Assembly (NCBI GenBank): GCA_964563335.1
Contig: CAZLWL010000002.1
Coordinates: 1-64,000, forward strand
Length of the DNA: 64,000 nt
Origin: QNBT01 sp964563335
Lineage (GTDB): Bacteria; Planctomycetota; Phycisphaerae; Sedimentisphaerales; Anaerohalosphaeraceae
Direction: 5' to 3'
In this document: positions 53,401-61,500 of the stretch, in pieces
How positions within the stretch are numbered: the stretch's first letter is position 1
How the letters are laid out: each line of letters starts with the position of its first letter
Made by a program: the position numbers and the translations under genes
Notes under the pieces: model-generated
Seen by the model: only the letters and a program-made list of their open reading frames with translations
Told to the model about the DNA's origin: nothing
Database searches by the model: none

Positions 53401-53637
53401 GAAACAATAGTCGGGGGCTTTTGTGGCGGAGCCGATTCTGATGGAGTCTTCGTGGATAACATCCTTGTAAGCCTCGGCAAGACCGGCGGTGTTGTTTACG
53501 TCCCAGCCGAGGGCCATGAAGAACGGGTCAACAAACTCGTGGCGGAGTTGAGTTTCGTTATACTCGGGGTCTTTGTAGGCTTCGATGTTGCGGTCGAAGG
53601 TTTCTATGAGTCTTGTGACCTGTTCGGGAACGTTCAT
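50476..53637 (-). CDS. Type IIG-like restriction-methyltransferase (Eco57I-like)
   Basis: 1,053 residues combining nuclease and methylase. A PD-(D/E)xK core is visible at APDYCF (Asp76) and FFVEAKKP (Glu90, Lys92). The adenine methylase has motif I LDPACGSGSFLI (near residue 470) and motif IV GNPPWI (near residue 665). The C-terminal part should recognise the target sequence. Two stretches of low-complexity codons inside the methylase region derive from palindromic repeats (see separate entries). Normal relatives lack these. The HEPN gene follows in the same operon. Probably a phage-defence enzyme; whether both activities are intact cannot be told. Confidence 0.88.
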   Translation of the reverse strand: MNVPEQVTRLIETFDRNIEAYKDPEYNETQLRHEFVDPFFMALGWDVNNTAGLAEAYKDVIHEDSIRIGSATKAPDYCFRIGGTRKFFVEAKKPSVSIKDAPHPAFQLRRYAWSAKLPLSVLTDFEEFAVYDCRVRPVKADRSSAARIKYIKYTEYPDRWDEIASVFSKDAILKGSFDKYAKSARRKKGTAEVDTAFLNEIETWRDIIARNIAVRNPSLTNRRLNFAVQRTIDRIIFLRIAEDRGIERYSELLATTSGPDTYLRLFKLFEKADDRYNSGLFHFHKEPDRDEPDDLTPTLTIDDKPLKDIIKSLYYPDSPYEFAVLPAEILGQIYEQFLGKVITLTSGHRARIEYKPEVKKAGGVYYTPSYIVDYIVKNTVGKLIGDIDTTVTHSGTGLSPRPLNPLSPRPPSRGPGHSELAEESIQIPSRSDSSTKNPALPVLSAAEGSATEGVEGSKFKTPAQVSRLRILDPACGSGSFLITAYQYLLDWHLKYYTENNPSKYTKGRNPRLYQTPSHSDHSSPHRHSEPSDAQHRAGEESNNQSAQRLHTSPNYKLTIAERKRILLNNIFGVDIDSQAVEVTKLSLLLKVLEGQAQLVLFHKERALPDLGNNIKCGNSLIAPDFYEGKQLTMFDEEERYKINAFDWKKEFPKILKRKNPGFDAVIGNPPWISLTGKFGAGIYPKTDIHYLVRKFSGNTYMPNMYEYFVAQALNLLAVGAYFGYIVPDRLGFNSQFIELRKRILKESQIISLIYRVPFPSVTADTLMFILHRTPKINPKLSVDIGEYKCELLRIPQLEFENLPDCSFQYCDSVGAMKLIKKIESLSNLAPLGNICKSTSGFGGKSSLITSSKVSDTQIKIIKGNSIGRYTFKNNYWFDFRKENITGRTKDKTKLGAKPKLLLRKTGDTILATLDDSGIFPEQSLYFLFDNQTDLDFKYLLGTLNSTFVTFYYRNRLITNRRSIAQLKKVHLDAIPVRTIDFSDKKDKSRHDKMVFLVQAMLDLNKKLAKAKTSHEKTALKRQIDTTDRQIDNLVYELYDLTEEEIAIIEDSTK
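51985..52095 (-). repeat. Palindromic repeat inside the restriction-methylase gene, site 1
   Basis: Between the codons for NPRLYQ and NYKLTIAERKR, which adjoin in ordinary relatives, about 37 extra codons occur. They include the full GATTCC...GGAATGAC element at 52015-52062 and keep the frame open (translated as SEPSDAQHRAGEES). Confidence 0.75.
52261..52482 (-). repeat. Palindromic repeat cluster inside the restriction-methylase gene, site 2
   Basis: About 74 extra codons lie between VGKLIGD and KTPAQVSRLRI, just before methylase motif I. The DNA contains a CCTTCGGCTGCGCTCAGG-type palindrome (near 52304-52316), the AGATTCCTCGG...GGAATGACC element at 52366-52392, and a CCCCGGCTCGGTGGCCGGGG hairpin. 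The frame stays open across all of it (GHSELAEES, LSAAEGSATEG). Confidence 0.75.
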
Positions 53638-54111
53638 AGCGCTTCAGCCTTTCCACTGTCTGCTACTATTGCAATTATACGAGTTTCAGCCATAAGGGCA
53701 AGATTAGTTTTTAGTAGTCAGTATATTGAGGTACAAAGGGACCCTTCGGCAAGTTCGGGATAAACAAAGACAGAAAGGACAGAGTTGGTAGTTCGTTGTT
53801 CGTAGCAGGAGAGGTTTTTTGTCGGCCTTTCAGGAACCCGGGGTTGCGCTTCACTTACCCTGGGCTACTTTCTTTCGCCCCGTTGGGGCTTTTTGTTTTT
53901 GGGAATGACCCAAGATCCAGGGCTTTGCGGTGGGCTATATTATTTTGCCCCGTTGGGGGTGGTAAGGAGAATACGACGACGAAAATAAGTTGGTGATATA
54001 GAAACGAATTTGCGGTGTGTATGCAGGGTCGGGCGGCTTGCGCCGCCGCGCTTCTGCAGGTATGTAATTGGGTAAGTGGGTAAGTAGGTGAAATGGGGTG
54101 GAAAATTTGTA
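53638..54111. other. Spacer with two related inverted-repeat boxes
   Basis: No gene is supported. Two similar boxes, 53830-53892 and 53907-53960, both contain GGGCTA, then a T-rich stretch, then GCCCCGTTGGGG. A TAGTTCG-type heptamer run lies near 53787-53806. Confidence 0.55.
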
Positions 54112-54139
54112 TTGCAAACGGCGAAAAAGCCTCTATAAT
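54112..54139 (+). promoter_or_regulatory. Sigma-70-like promoter for the TPR/alpha-CTD gene
   Basis: TTGCAA (54112-54117) and a perfect TATAAT (54134-54139) are 16 bases apart. The start codon of the gene is 132 bases downstream. This is one of the best promoter matches in the window. Confidence 0.65.
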
Positions 54140-54270
54140 GCGATGCTTGAGCTAATTATGAGCAGGCAGGGTGATTCGTCAGAGTTGGCGCGGGCGGAAC
54201 GATTTGATACCCGCCTGCGCGGGCACAAGCATTTTAGATTGGATATTGGGTTTGTAAGGAGTGTGGTCTT

Positions 54271-55566
54271 ATGGTGGCAATAGCAGAAGTAAAAGTTGAT
54301 TTGTTCGGTGCCGAGCTTCCCGGTCTTGATGAGCTTAAGAAGCTTTCATCATACGTTAACAGCAGTGAAATTAATAAGATAGCTTTTACCGACAAGGTTG
54401 CCCGGAACCTGGATAACCCGCTGGCGGCGGGGGTCGGCCTTGTGATACTCGGCAGAGACGCCGAAGCGGTCGAGAAGCTGCAAGAAGGTGGGGACTGCAA
54501 AGAGAAGTTCATGTATCTTGGTTATGCGTATCGGCGGATGAGGATGTTCGATGAGGCGCTGGCCAGCTTTGGCAAGGCGGGTAAGAAGCGGGCGGATTCA
54601 CTGATGGTATCGCTTGAAAGGGCTGCTACGCTGCGCAAGGCTGGAAGGCTTGACGAGGCGTCAGATGTGCTTGAAGGATGCACCAATTTTGAGAAGGTCA
54701 GCGCGGAATATCATTATCAGCTCGCCCGGCTTGGGGACGCGCAAGGACAATACGACGAGGCGATAGCGAATTATGAACTTGCCATAGAACTGGACCCTGC
54801 GCACCAGCAGGCCCTTTTCTACCTTGCTTACGCATGCGATTTGCGTGGTGATGACGAGGCGTCGATAGACTATTACAAGCAGATCACCAGGACGGCGCCG
54901 GTTTACGTAAATGCAGTCCTTAATCTTGCAGTGCTGTATGAAGATGCGGGCCAGTGCGACAAGGCAATGGATTGTGTGGAGACGGTGTTGGAATCGCATC
55001 CGAATCACAAGAAGGCGCTGCTGTTTGCCAAAGACATCAGCAGCTCAATGGTGATGGTGTATGATGAGGAGAAGGAGAAATGGCGTGACAGGCAGAGCCG
55101 TATCCTCGGGATCCCGATTTCCGATTTTGAGCTTTCCGTTCGCAGCCGAAACTGTCTGAAGATGATGGGTATTTTTACGATAGGCGATCTTTTGAGAACT
55201 ACCGAGGCTGAACTTCTGGCTTATAAGAACTTCGGGGAGACTTCGCTGGTGGAGATAAAGAAGATTCTGGATACGAAGGGCTTGACGTTGGGGATGGCCC
55301 TGGAAGGTCAAGAGGGCGACGCGGGAGAAGATGAAGTTGCCGAGGAGGAGACAAATGAAGAACTGCTGAACAAATCGGTGGATGATATAGAAGTGTCGGT
55401 TCGGGTACGGAGGGCATTGACAAAGCTGGGAATTGAAACGTTGGCTGAATTGGTCAGCAAGACGGAAGCGGAGTTGTTGGGCTGCAAGAATTTCGGGGTA
55501 ACGAGCCTGAATGAAGTGAAGGAACGCCTGACTAGTTATGGGCTGAGCCTGCGGCAACTGAAATAG
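54271..55566 (+). CDS. TPR protein with two RNA polymerase alpha C-terminal-like domains
   Basis: 431 residues. Residues about 60-255 carry tetratricopeptide repeats (FMYLGYAYRRMRMFDEALASFGKA; YHYQLARLGDAQGQYDEAIANYELAIELDP; LNLAVLYEDAGQCDKAMDCVETVL). Residues 283-345 and 364-431 are two copies of the alpha-CTD helix-hairpin-helix fold (SVRSRNCLKMMGIFTIGDLLRTTEAELLAYKNFGETSLVEIKKIL and VSVRVRRALTKLGIETLAELVSKTEAELLGCKNFGVTSLNEVKERL). In RpoA this fold binds UP-element DNA and activators. The combination suggests a protein that touches transcription or DNA while TPRs bind partners. ATG 54271 has AAGGAG 9 nt upstream. Confidence 0.9.
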   Translation: MVAIAEVKVDLFGAELPGLDELKKLSSYVNSSEINKIAFTDKVARNLDNPLAAGVGLVILGRDAEAVEKLQEGGDCKEKFMYLGYAYRRMRMFDEALASFGKAGKKRADSLMVSLERAATLRKAGRLDEASDVLEGCTNFEKVSAEYHYQLARLGDAQGQYDEAIANYELAIELDPAHQQALFYLAYACDLRGDDEASIDYYKQITRTAPVYVNAVLNLAVLYEDAGQCDKAMDCVETVLESHPNHKKALLFAKDISSSMVMVYDEEKEKWRDRQSRILGIPISDFELSVRSRNCLKMMGIFTIGDLLRTTEAELLAYKNFGETSLVEIKKILDTKGLTLGMALEGQEGDAGEDEVAEEETNEELLNKSVDDIEVSVRVRRALTKLGIETLAELVSKTEAELLGCKNFGVTSLNEVKERLTSYGLSLRQLK

Positions 55567-55614
55567 AGGCAGGTATTGTGGACAGCAGAAGCGCGGTTTT
55601 GGCAGGAGTGAAAG

Positions 55615-56871
55615 TTGCCCATAGCTGGAAAAACCATTTTTAAGCGCAAGTCGGTGGCAGTACGGGTATTGGTGGGGGTGTTTGTGTGCCTTTTGGTGGG
55701 ATGTGAGAAACGGGAGCTGATAGAGCCGACACCGGGTATGGATATCTCCGAGCGGTTGTGGATGAGGGTATTGCTGTTTGAGGACGTCAGTGGGTGCACC
55801 CTGTCGGCCCAGCGTGGTCTCATCGCGGTCGATGCGGCGACATGGTCCAGGGCGGATTTCGGGAAAAAGGGCAGAACTGTTGAGGTTGGCTTGTCAGCGG
55901 GCCGGATTGTTGTTGGGGGTAAACTGCTCGGGCGCGAGGTGGTAATCCAGCCGAGGAGGCCGTTTGTGGTGACGATAAACGTGGCTCGCTATCGCGGGAA
56001 TCTGAGACTGATAGTTGGAGCGGACGGGCAGTCCTTTGATGTGATAAACGTGGTTCCGGTGGAGGCATATCTTGCAGGTGTAGTAGGTTCGGAGATGCCG
56101 AGTTACTGGGAGCCGGAGGCCTTGAAGGCGCAGGCGATAGCAAGCAGGACGTACGGTCTGTTCATCAAGCGCAGGTTCGGGGCCGGACGCGGGTGGGACG
56201 TGCGAAAGACGCAGGCCAACCAGGTTTACGGCGGTGTGTCGGCTGAGTCGGCGACGGTTTGGGCTGCGGTCAACGAAACAGCGGGTAAGGTTTTGACGTG
56301 TAGAGGAGTTGACGGCCAAGAGGGGATATTCCCGACTTACTTCAGCTCGACGTGTGGGGGGCATACTCAAAGCAGCAAGGACGTGTTTGGTGATTCTTAC
56401 GAGGCACTCGTGGGTGTGAGTTGTGTGTATTGCCGGGATGTGGCTAAGATGAGTTTTTATTTCTGGCCGATGGCTGAGTTCGAGGCGCGTGAGGTGAGCG
56501 ACAGGTTAATCAGACGCTACCCAAATCTGGCGGGGCTAAAGGAGATTGAAGTTATTGAGCCGTTTAAGGTGAGTGAGTACGGCAGGTTCGGGCGAATCAC
56601 TTCAGCGCGACTGATTGGCGGGGATGGCAAGAGCGGGTATTTGCGAGGTGAAGATTTGCGGCTTACGGTTGACCCGAGCGGTACGAAAATCAGGAGTGCG
56701 GCGTGTGAAATAATGAAGGTGGGGGACAAGTTCAGATTTTATGCTGGCAGAGGATATGGTCACGGTGTGGGGATGTGCCAGTGCGGTGCAGAGGGAATGG
56801 CCAGGAGAGGTAAGAGCAGCGAGGAGATACTGAGGTATTACTATCCCGGCTCAAAGATTATGAGGAATTGA
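55615..56871 (+). CDS. SpoIID/LytB-domain lipoprotein
   Basis: 418 residues. The N-terminus has a signal sequence ending LVGC, a lipobox that would anchor it to the membrane. The rest is a SpoIID/LytB domain: VEAYLAGVVGSEMPSYWEPEALKAQAIASRTYGL, TYFSSTCGGHTQSSKDVFG and the C-terminal GRGYGHGVGMCQCGAEGMARRG. In Bacillus SpoIID degrades peptidoglycan during sporulation; bacteria without spores use related proteins in cell-wall remodelling. The TTG start at 55615 has AGGAG 6 nt upstream. The stop overlaps the tgt start by four bases. Confidence 0.88.
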   Translation: MPIAGKTIFKRKSVAVRVLVGVFVCLLVGCEKRELIEPTPGMDISERLWMRVLLFEDVSGCTLSAQRGLIAVDAATWSRADFGKKGRTVEVGLSAGRIVVGGKLLGREVVIQPRRPFVVTINVARYRGNLRLIVGADGQSFDVINVVPVEAYLAGVVGSEMPSYWEPEALKAQAIASRTYGLFIKRRFGAGRGWDVRKTQANQVYGGVSAESATVWAAVNETAGKVLTCRGVDGQEGIFPTYFSSTCGGHTQSSKDVFGDSYEALVGVSCVYCRDVAKMSFYFWPMAEFEAREVSDRLIRRYPNLAGLKEIEVIEPFKVSEYGRFGRITSARLIGGDGKSGYLRGEDLRLTVDPSGTKIRSAACEIMKVGDKFRFYAGRGYGHGVGMCQCGAEGMARRGKSSEEILRYYYPGSKIMRN

Positions 56872-58007
56872 TAAGAGGTATGGCAGGGTTCGAGGTAATC
56901 AGTCGAGTCAAGGACTGCGGCGCTCGTCGCGGCAGGCTTCGTACGGCGCACGGCCAGGTGGAGACGCCGGTGTTTATGCCGGTTGGGACGTACGGCGCGG
57001 TGAGAGGTCTTACGCCGAGACAGTTGGAAGAGACGGGCAGCGAGATATTGTTAGCGAATACATACCATATACTGCTTCGGCCGGGGGTAGAGGCGGTGGA
57101 AGAACTGGGTGGTCTGCATAAGGTGATGGGCTGGGAGGGGCCGATACTTACCGACAGCGGGGGATATCAGATTTTCTCGCTGAGCAGTCTGAATCGAATC
57201 GGCGACGGAGGCGTTGAGTTTTGCAGTCATATTGACGGTGCGAAGATGTACTTAGACGCAAAAACGGTAACCGAGGCGCAAAATAGACTTGGCGCAGATA
57301 TAATCATGTGCTTTGATGAATGTGCGAGTTATGGGTGCGGGCGTGATAAGCTTGAAAAGGCGGTCGGGCGGACTATCAGGTGGGCTCATGAATGTAAGGA
57401 ATCTCACAAGAGGGCCGACCAGTTGCTATTTGGTATTGTGCAGGGGGGTGTTGACTTAGAGCTGCGAGGGTATTGCGTGAGCGAGCTATGTAAGCTGGAT
57501 TTTGACGGTTATGCAATCGGCGGCTTGAGTGTTGGGGAAGGTCATGATAAGATGGTCAGTACGGCCGAGTACACGGCGGGGCTTTTGCCGGCTGAGGCGC
57601 CGAGGTATTTGATGGGCGTTGGGATGCCGGCGGACATTATCGCCGCGGTTCGGGCGGCTGTGGATATGTTTGACTGTGTTCTGCCGACGAGAAACGGACG
57701 CAACGCCTTTGCCTTTACAAGTGACGGGCCTGTGCGGTTGAGGAATAATGCGAATATCAGTGACAGCCGACCGATTGAGGCTGATTGTGGGTGCTACTGC
57801 TGCCGGCGGTTTGGCAGAGGGGCTTTGAGGCATTTTTTCAACGTCGGCGAGATGCTTGGGCCGATCCTGGTGTCAATACACAATATAACGTTTTATCAGC
57901 GATTGATGAGCGAGATCAGGGAAAGGATAGAAGAAGGGACGTTCTGCGACTGGGCCGAGCAACAGATTGCGGAAGACAAATTTGCCACGGTGGATGTTCG
58001 GAGTTGA
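56868..58007 (+). CDS. tgt: Queuine/preQ1 tRNA-guanine transglycosylase
   Basis: 379 residues; exchanges guanine-34 of certain tRNAs for preQ1 on the way to queuosine. VFMPVGTYGAVRGLTPRQLEETGSEILLANTYHL-type start, LTDSGGYQIFSL, GIVQGGV, GGLSVGE, and the nucleophile region MFDCVLPTRNGRNAFAF are complete. The zinc site is CGCYCC followed by RHFF (Cys3His). The gene overlaps the preceding one by four bases (TTGA); ATG 56880 is an alternative start. yajC and secDF follow, the common order. Confidence 0.97.
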   Translation: MIRGMAGFEVISRVKDCGARRGRLRTAHGQVETPVFMPVGTYGAVRGLTPRQLEETGSEILLANTYHILLRPGVEAVEELGGLHKVMGWEGPILTDSGGYQIFSLSSLNRIGDGGVEFCSHIDGAKMYLDAKTVTEAQNRLGADIIMCFDECASYGCGRDKLEKAVGRTIRWAHECKESHKRADQLLFGIVQGGVDLELRGYCVSELCKLDFDGYAIGGLSVGEGHDKMVSTAEYTAGLLPAEAPRYLMGVGMPADIIAAVRAAVDMFDCVLPTRNGRNAFAFTSDGPVRLRNNANISDSRPIEADCGCYCCRRFGRGALRHFFNVGEMLGPILVSIHNITFYQRLMSEIRERIEEGTFCDWAEQQIAEDKFATVDVRS

Positions 58008-58083
58008 ATCGTGAAGTGAGGAAGTGAGCGACCTGAATATTGAGCAAAGAAATTTAGACTTTAAGTCAAAAGGAGAAATTAGA

Positions 58084-58500
58084 ATGAATAATTTGTATAT
58101 TTTGGCGGCGGCCGGCGAAGGTGAAATCATCAGCAGTGAAAGTACGGAAGGAGCGACTGAACCGATTACCACTCAGGACGGTTCAAACGCGGATGGTGCG
58201 AAAGAAGCTGCTCCGAGACCACTATCATCACCGATAATGCAGTTTTTGCCGTTGATCCTGATTTTTGTCGTGATGTATATGTTTCTTTTCAGGGGTCCGA
58301 AGAAGAAACAACAGCAGCATCAGAAGATGGTTCAGTCGCTGCGCAGAAACGACAAGGTACGAACGATTGGAGGTATTCTTGGAACTGTGATCGACATAAA
58401 GGATGATGAGATTACGCTCAAGGTGGATGAGTCAAGCAACACGAAGATAAAGGTGACACCGAGCGCGATAAGTAAAACCCTGTCTGACGAGCTTAATTGA
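58084..58500 (+). CDS. yajC: Preprotein translocase subunit YajC
   Basis: 138 residues with an unusually long N-terminal acidic region (about 50 residues) before the single membrane helix (MQFLPLILIFVVMYMFLF). Then the typical FRGPKKKQQQHQKMVQSLRRNDKVRTIGGILGTV. ATG 58084 has AAGGAG 9 nt upstream. It works with SecDF. Confidence 0.94.
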   Translation: MNNLYILAAAGEGEIISSESTEGATEPITTQDGSNADGAKEAAPRPLSSPIMQFLPLILIFVVMYMFLFRGPKKKQQQHQKMVQSLRRNDKVRTIGGILGTVIDIKDDEITLKVDESSNTKIKVTPSAISKTLSDELN

Positions 58501-58544
58501 TAGTGAGTTAAATTTTTCGAAAGTTGATTGCCGGGAAAGAGGTC

Positions 58545-61500
58545 ATGCGTAAGAATTTACACTGGAAAGCATTGTTAATTATTGTTTTGGCTGGTCTTGC
58601 GGCGCTCAATGTTTATCCACCGAAAGACAATCTCAAATTAGGGCTGGATTTAGCCGGCGGTACAAGTCTTATTTACGAGATAGACACGCAGGGTCTTGAC
58701 AGGGCAGAGAGGAAAGGCCTTGCGCAGAGAATGATCCCGATATTGCTGAGGCGAATCGACCCTACGAACGTAGCGAATATTGTGATGCGGCCGCAGGGTG
58801 ATACCCGTATTGAGATTCAACTTCCCGTATCGAGTGCCCAGACGCGCAAGAAGCGACAGGCTTACGAGAAGGCGCTGGAGGAGCTTGAAAAGGGAAATGT
58901 CAATCTTCTGATAATCAGGCGAGCTCTTTTAGCCGGCGATGCAGAGCGAGAGGAAGCTTTTTCGAGATTTGCGGGCGATTCGGAGGAGAGGAGAGAGATA
59001 CTTGACAATTTAGCCACAGCGTACGACCAGCGCAAGACAAAACAGGACGCAAGAGACAGTCTTGCCTCACAGATGGCCCAAGCGCGTGAGGAGATCAAAT
59101 CAGCGGGTCTGAGGGATGACTTTGTTGAAGCGATGGCGCCTCGTTGGTCGAAGCTGGATGCGAAGGCGCGAAGCGAAGCGATAGCAAAATTCGTAGAAGA
59201 GAACAAGCCGCCCGAGGAAGGGCTGGTTGAAGCGGTGATAAGTCTTTTCGAGGACAACAAGAAGCTGGTTGAAGAATATGTTAGTGCCTACTCGAAGTGG
59301 GCCGAGGTGGTGAACGATTTGACAGGGCCTGAAACGGGGCTGAATGCCCAATACGACCAGGCTGTGGCGCGACTTTCAGAGCTGAACCTGAGCATGGCGC
59401 AGATGACGGACGTATTAGACCTGCCGGCCGAATCAGCCCAGAGGCGAACGCAGATTAATGATTTCATTCTCAAGTTCCCGAAACGGGATGCAAGGATTAA
59501 CACGGTCATCAGCGCATTCGACGATTATCGGAAGGATCGGGGCAGGCTGGACGACCCGGAAGACCTGAAGAGGATGCTCAAAGGGGCGGGGGTGTTGGAG
59601 TTCAGGATACTTCCCGCCTCGAACGACGGCAAGGTCACAACAAGCGAATTGGAAGGTTATATGGAGGCGCTGCAGACGAAGGGTCCGAAACAGGCATTGG
59701 GGGGCAAATATGTATGGTGTCAGATAGAGGACATAGCCAAATTCCCCACCAGTTTCAGGGACATCGGCCAGCCTGCGATCGGAACATTTGGCGACAAGCA
59801 TTATGTTCTGGCGAGCAACCGGGAAAATGAGTGTATGCTTCGCGGGTCGGGCATGAAGGAATGGAAGCTGAGAAAGGCGTATCCGACGACCGACTCTCAG
59901 ACCGGCCGACGGGCAATAGGCTTTGACCATGACGAGGTTGCGGCAGGGATGTTCTACAACATAACAAACAACAATATCGGAAGACCTTTGTGTATCCTGC
60001 TTGACAGGGAGTCAATCTCAGCACCTATAATTAACGATCCGATTCGGGGCAGCGGGAGGATAACGGGGGACTTCACGGAAACAGAAGTTGAGGACATGGT
60101 GAACAAGTTGAATGCGGGCTCGTTTCCGGCCCGGCTGAGTGAAGTTCCGATATCGGAGAAGAGTATCGGCGCAACAATCGGGGCAGACAATCGCGACCAG
60201 GGGATTAAGGCAGGCCTGATAGGTCTGGCGGCGGTTGGGGTATTCATGCTGATTTACTACCTTCTTTCCGGTTCGATTGCGAACGTTGCTCTGCTTATGA
60301 ACATTCTGTTTGTCTTGGGTATGATGGCGATGTTTCGGGCGACGTTCACTCTGCCCGGAATTGCGGCGATAATCCTGACTATCGGCATGAGCGTGGATGC
60401 GAATGTGCTGATATTTGAACGTATTCGGGAAGAACAGGGTCGTGGCTCGTCTCTGAGGACGGCGATAGCAACGGGCTACCAGAGGGCGTTTCGGACGATT
60501 TTTGACGCGAACGTTACGACGTTTATCACGGCCCTTATCCTGTATATGGTGGCGTCTGAAGAGTTAAAAGGCTTTGCGATTGTGCTTATGTTAGGTATCG
60601 CATCGAGCATGTTTACGGCCCTTTTCGTAACACGGGCGATATTTGATTTTTTGGTGAGCAAGCGAATCATCAAAGAGCATTTGCTGATGCTGCGTCTTAT
60701 TCGGAATCCTCAGATCAACTGGATGGGTATACGAGGCGCGTTCTTTACGGTTTCATTAGTGCTGATTGTCGGCGGGATGAGCGTGTTCTTTATGCGCAGC
60801 GACGTTGAGAACAGCAAGTACGATATCGAGTTTACGGGCGGTACAAGTGTTCAACTCGACCTGAAAGAAGGTACGGATTTGTCCAGAAGCGACATTGAAA
60901 GGAGGATACGGGAAAAAGGCGACCAGCTTGATAATGCCGCACTTCGTGCATCCAAGGTTTACAGCGTAGGAGACACGGGGCTTCAGTACGAAATAAGTAC
61001 GACGGAAACGAATGAGACCCGGGCGACGGTAACTTTCAACGAGCCTGGCGCCGAAACGGTTGAAAGTGTGACCGAGGCAATCAACCGGGCGATGGAAGCC
61101 GGTTCGGGGACATTGTATAACCTGTCGGTCAGCCAGGAGGGGCAGGAGTTTGTCGTGTCCACAAGCCAGGTCAACAGGTCGCTTGTAAGAGATGTACTTA
61201 CAAAGGCGTTCGGCGAGCGGGCCAAGGTATCCGAGCCGGTGGTCAATGAGATTGTGAGCCGGGCGGTGAGAGAATCGTTCGCCGACCAGCTTGATGTTCG
61301 GGAAAATCTCGGGGTAGCGATAACATCGGTCGAGAAGGTGACCGAATCGGACGTGGAGTTGGCGGACTTCCTGGGTGGGATCAGGATCAGTTGTGCTCTT
61401 GAAAATGAAACCACTTACGAAGAGTTCGCAACGAGATTCAGGGACATCCGCTTTAAGCCGGACATGCAGGAGTTAGTGTGGTACGGGTATAAGATTCTCA

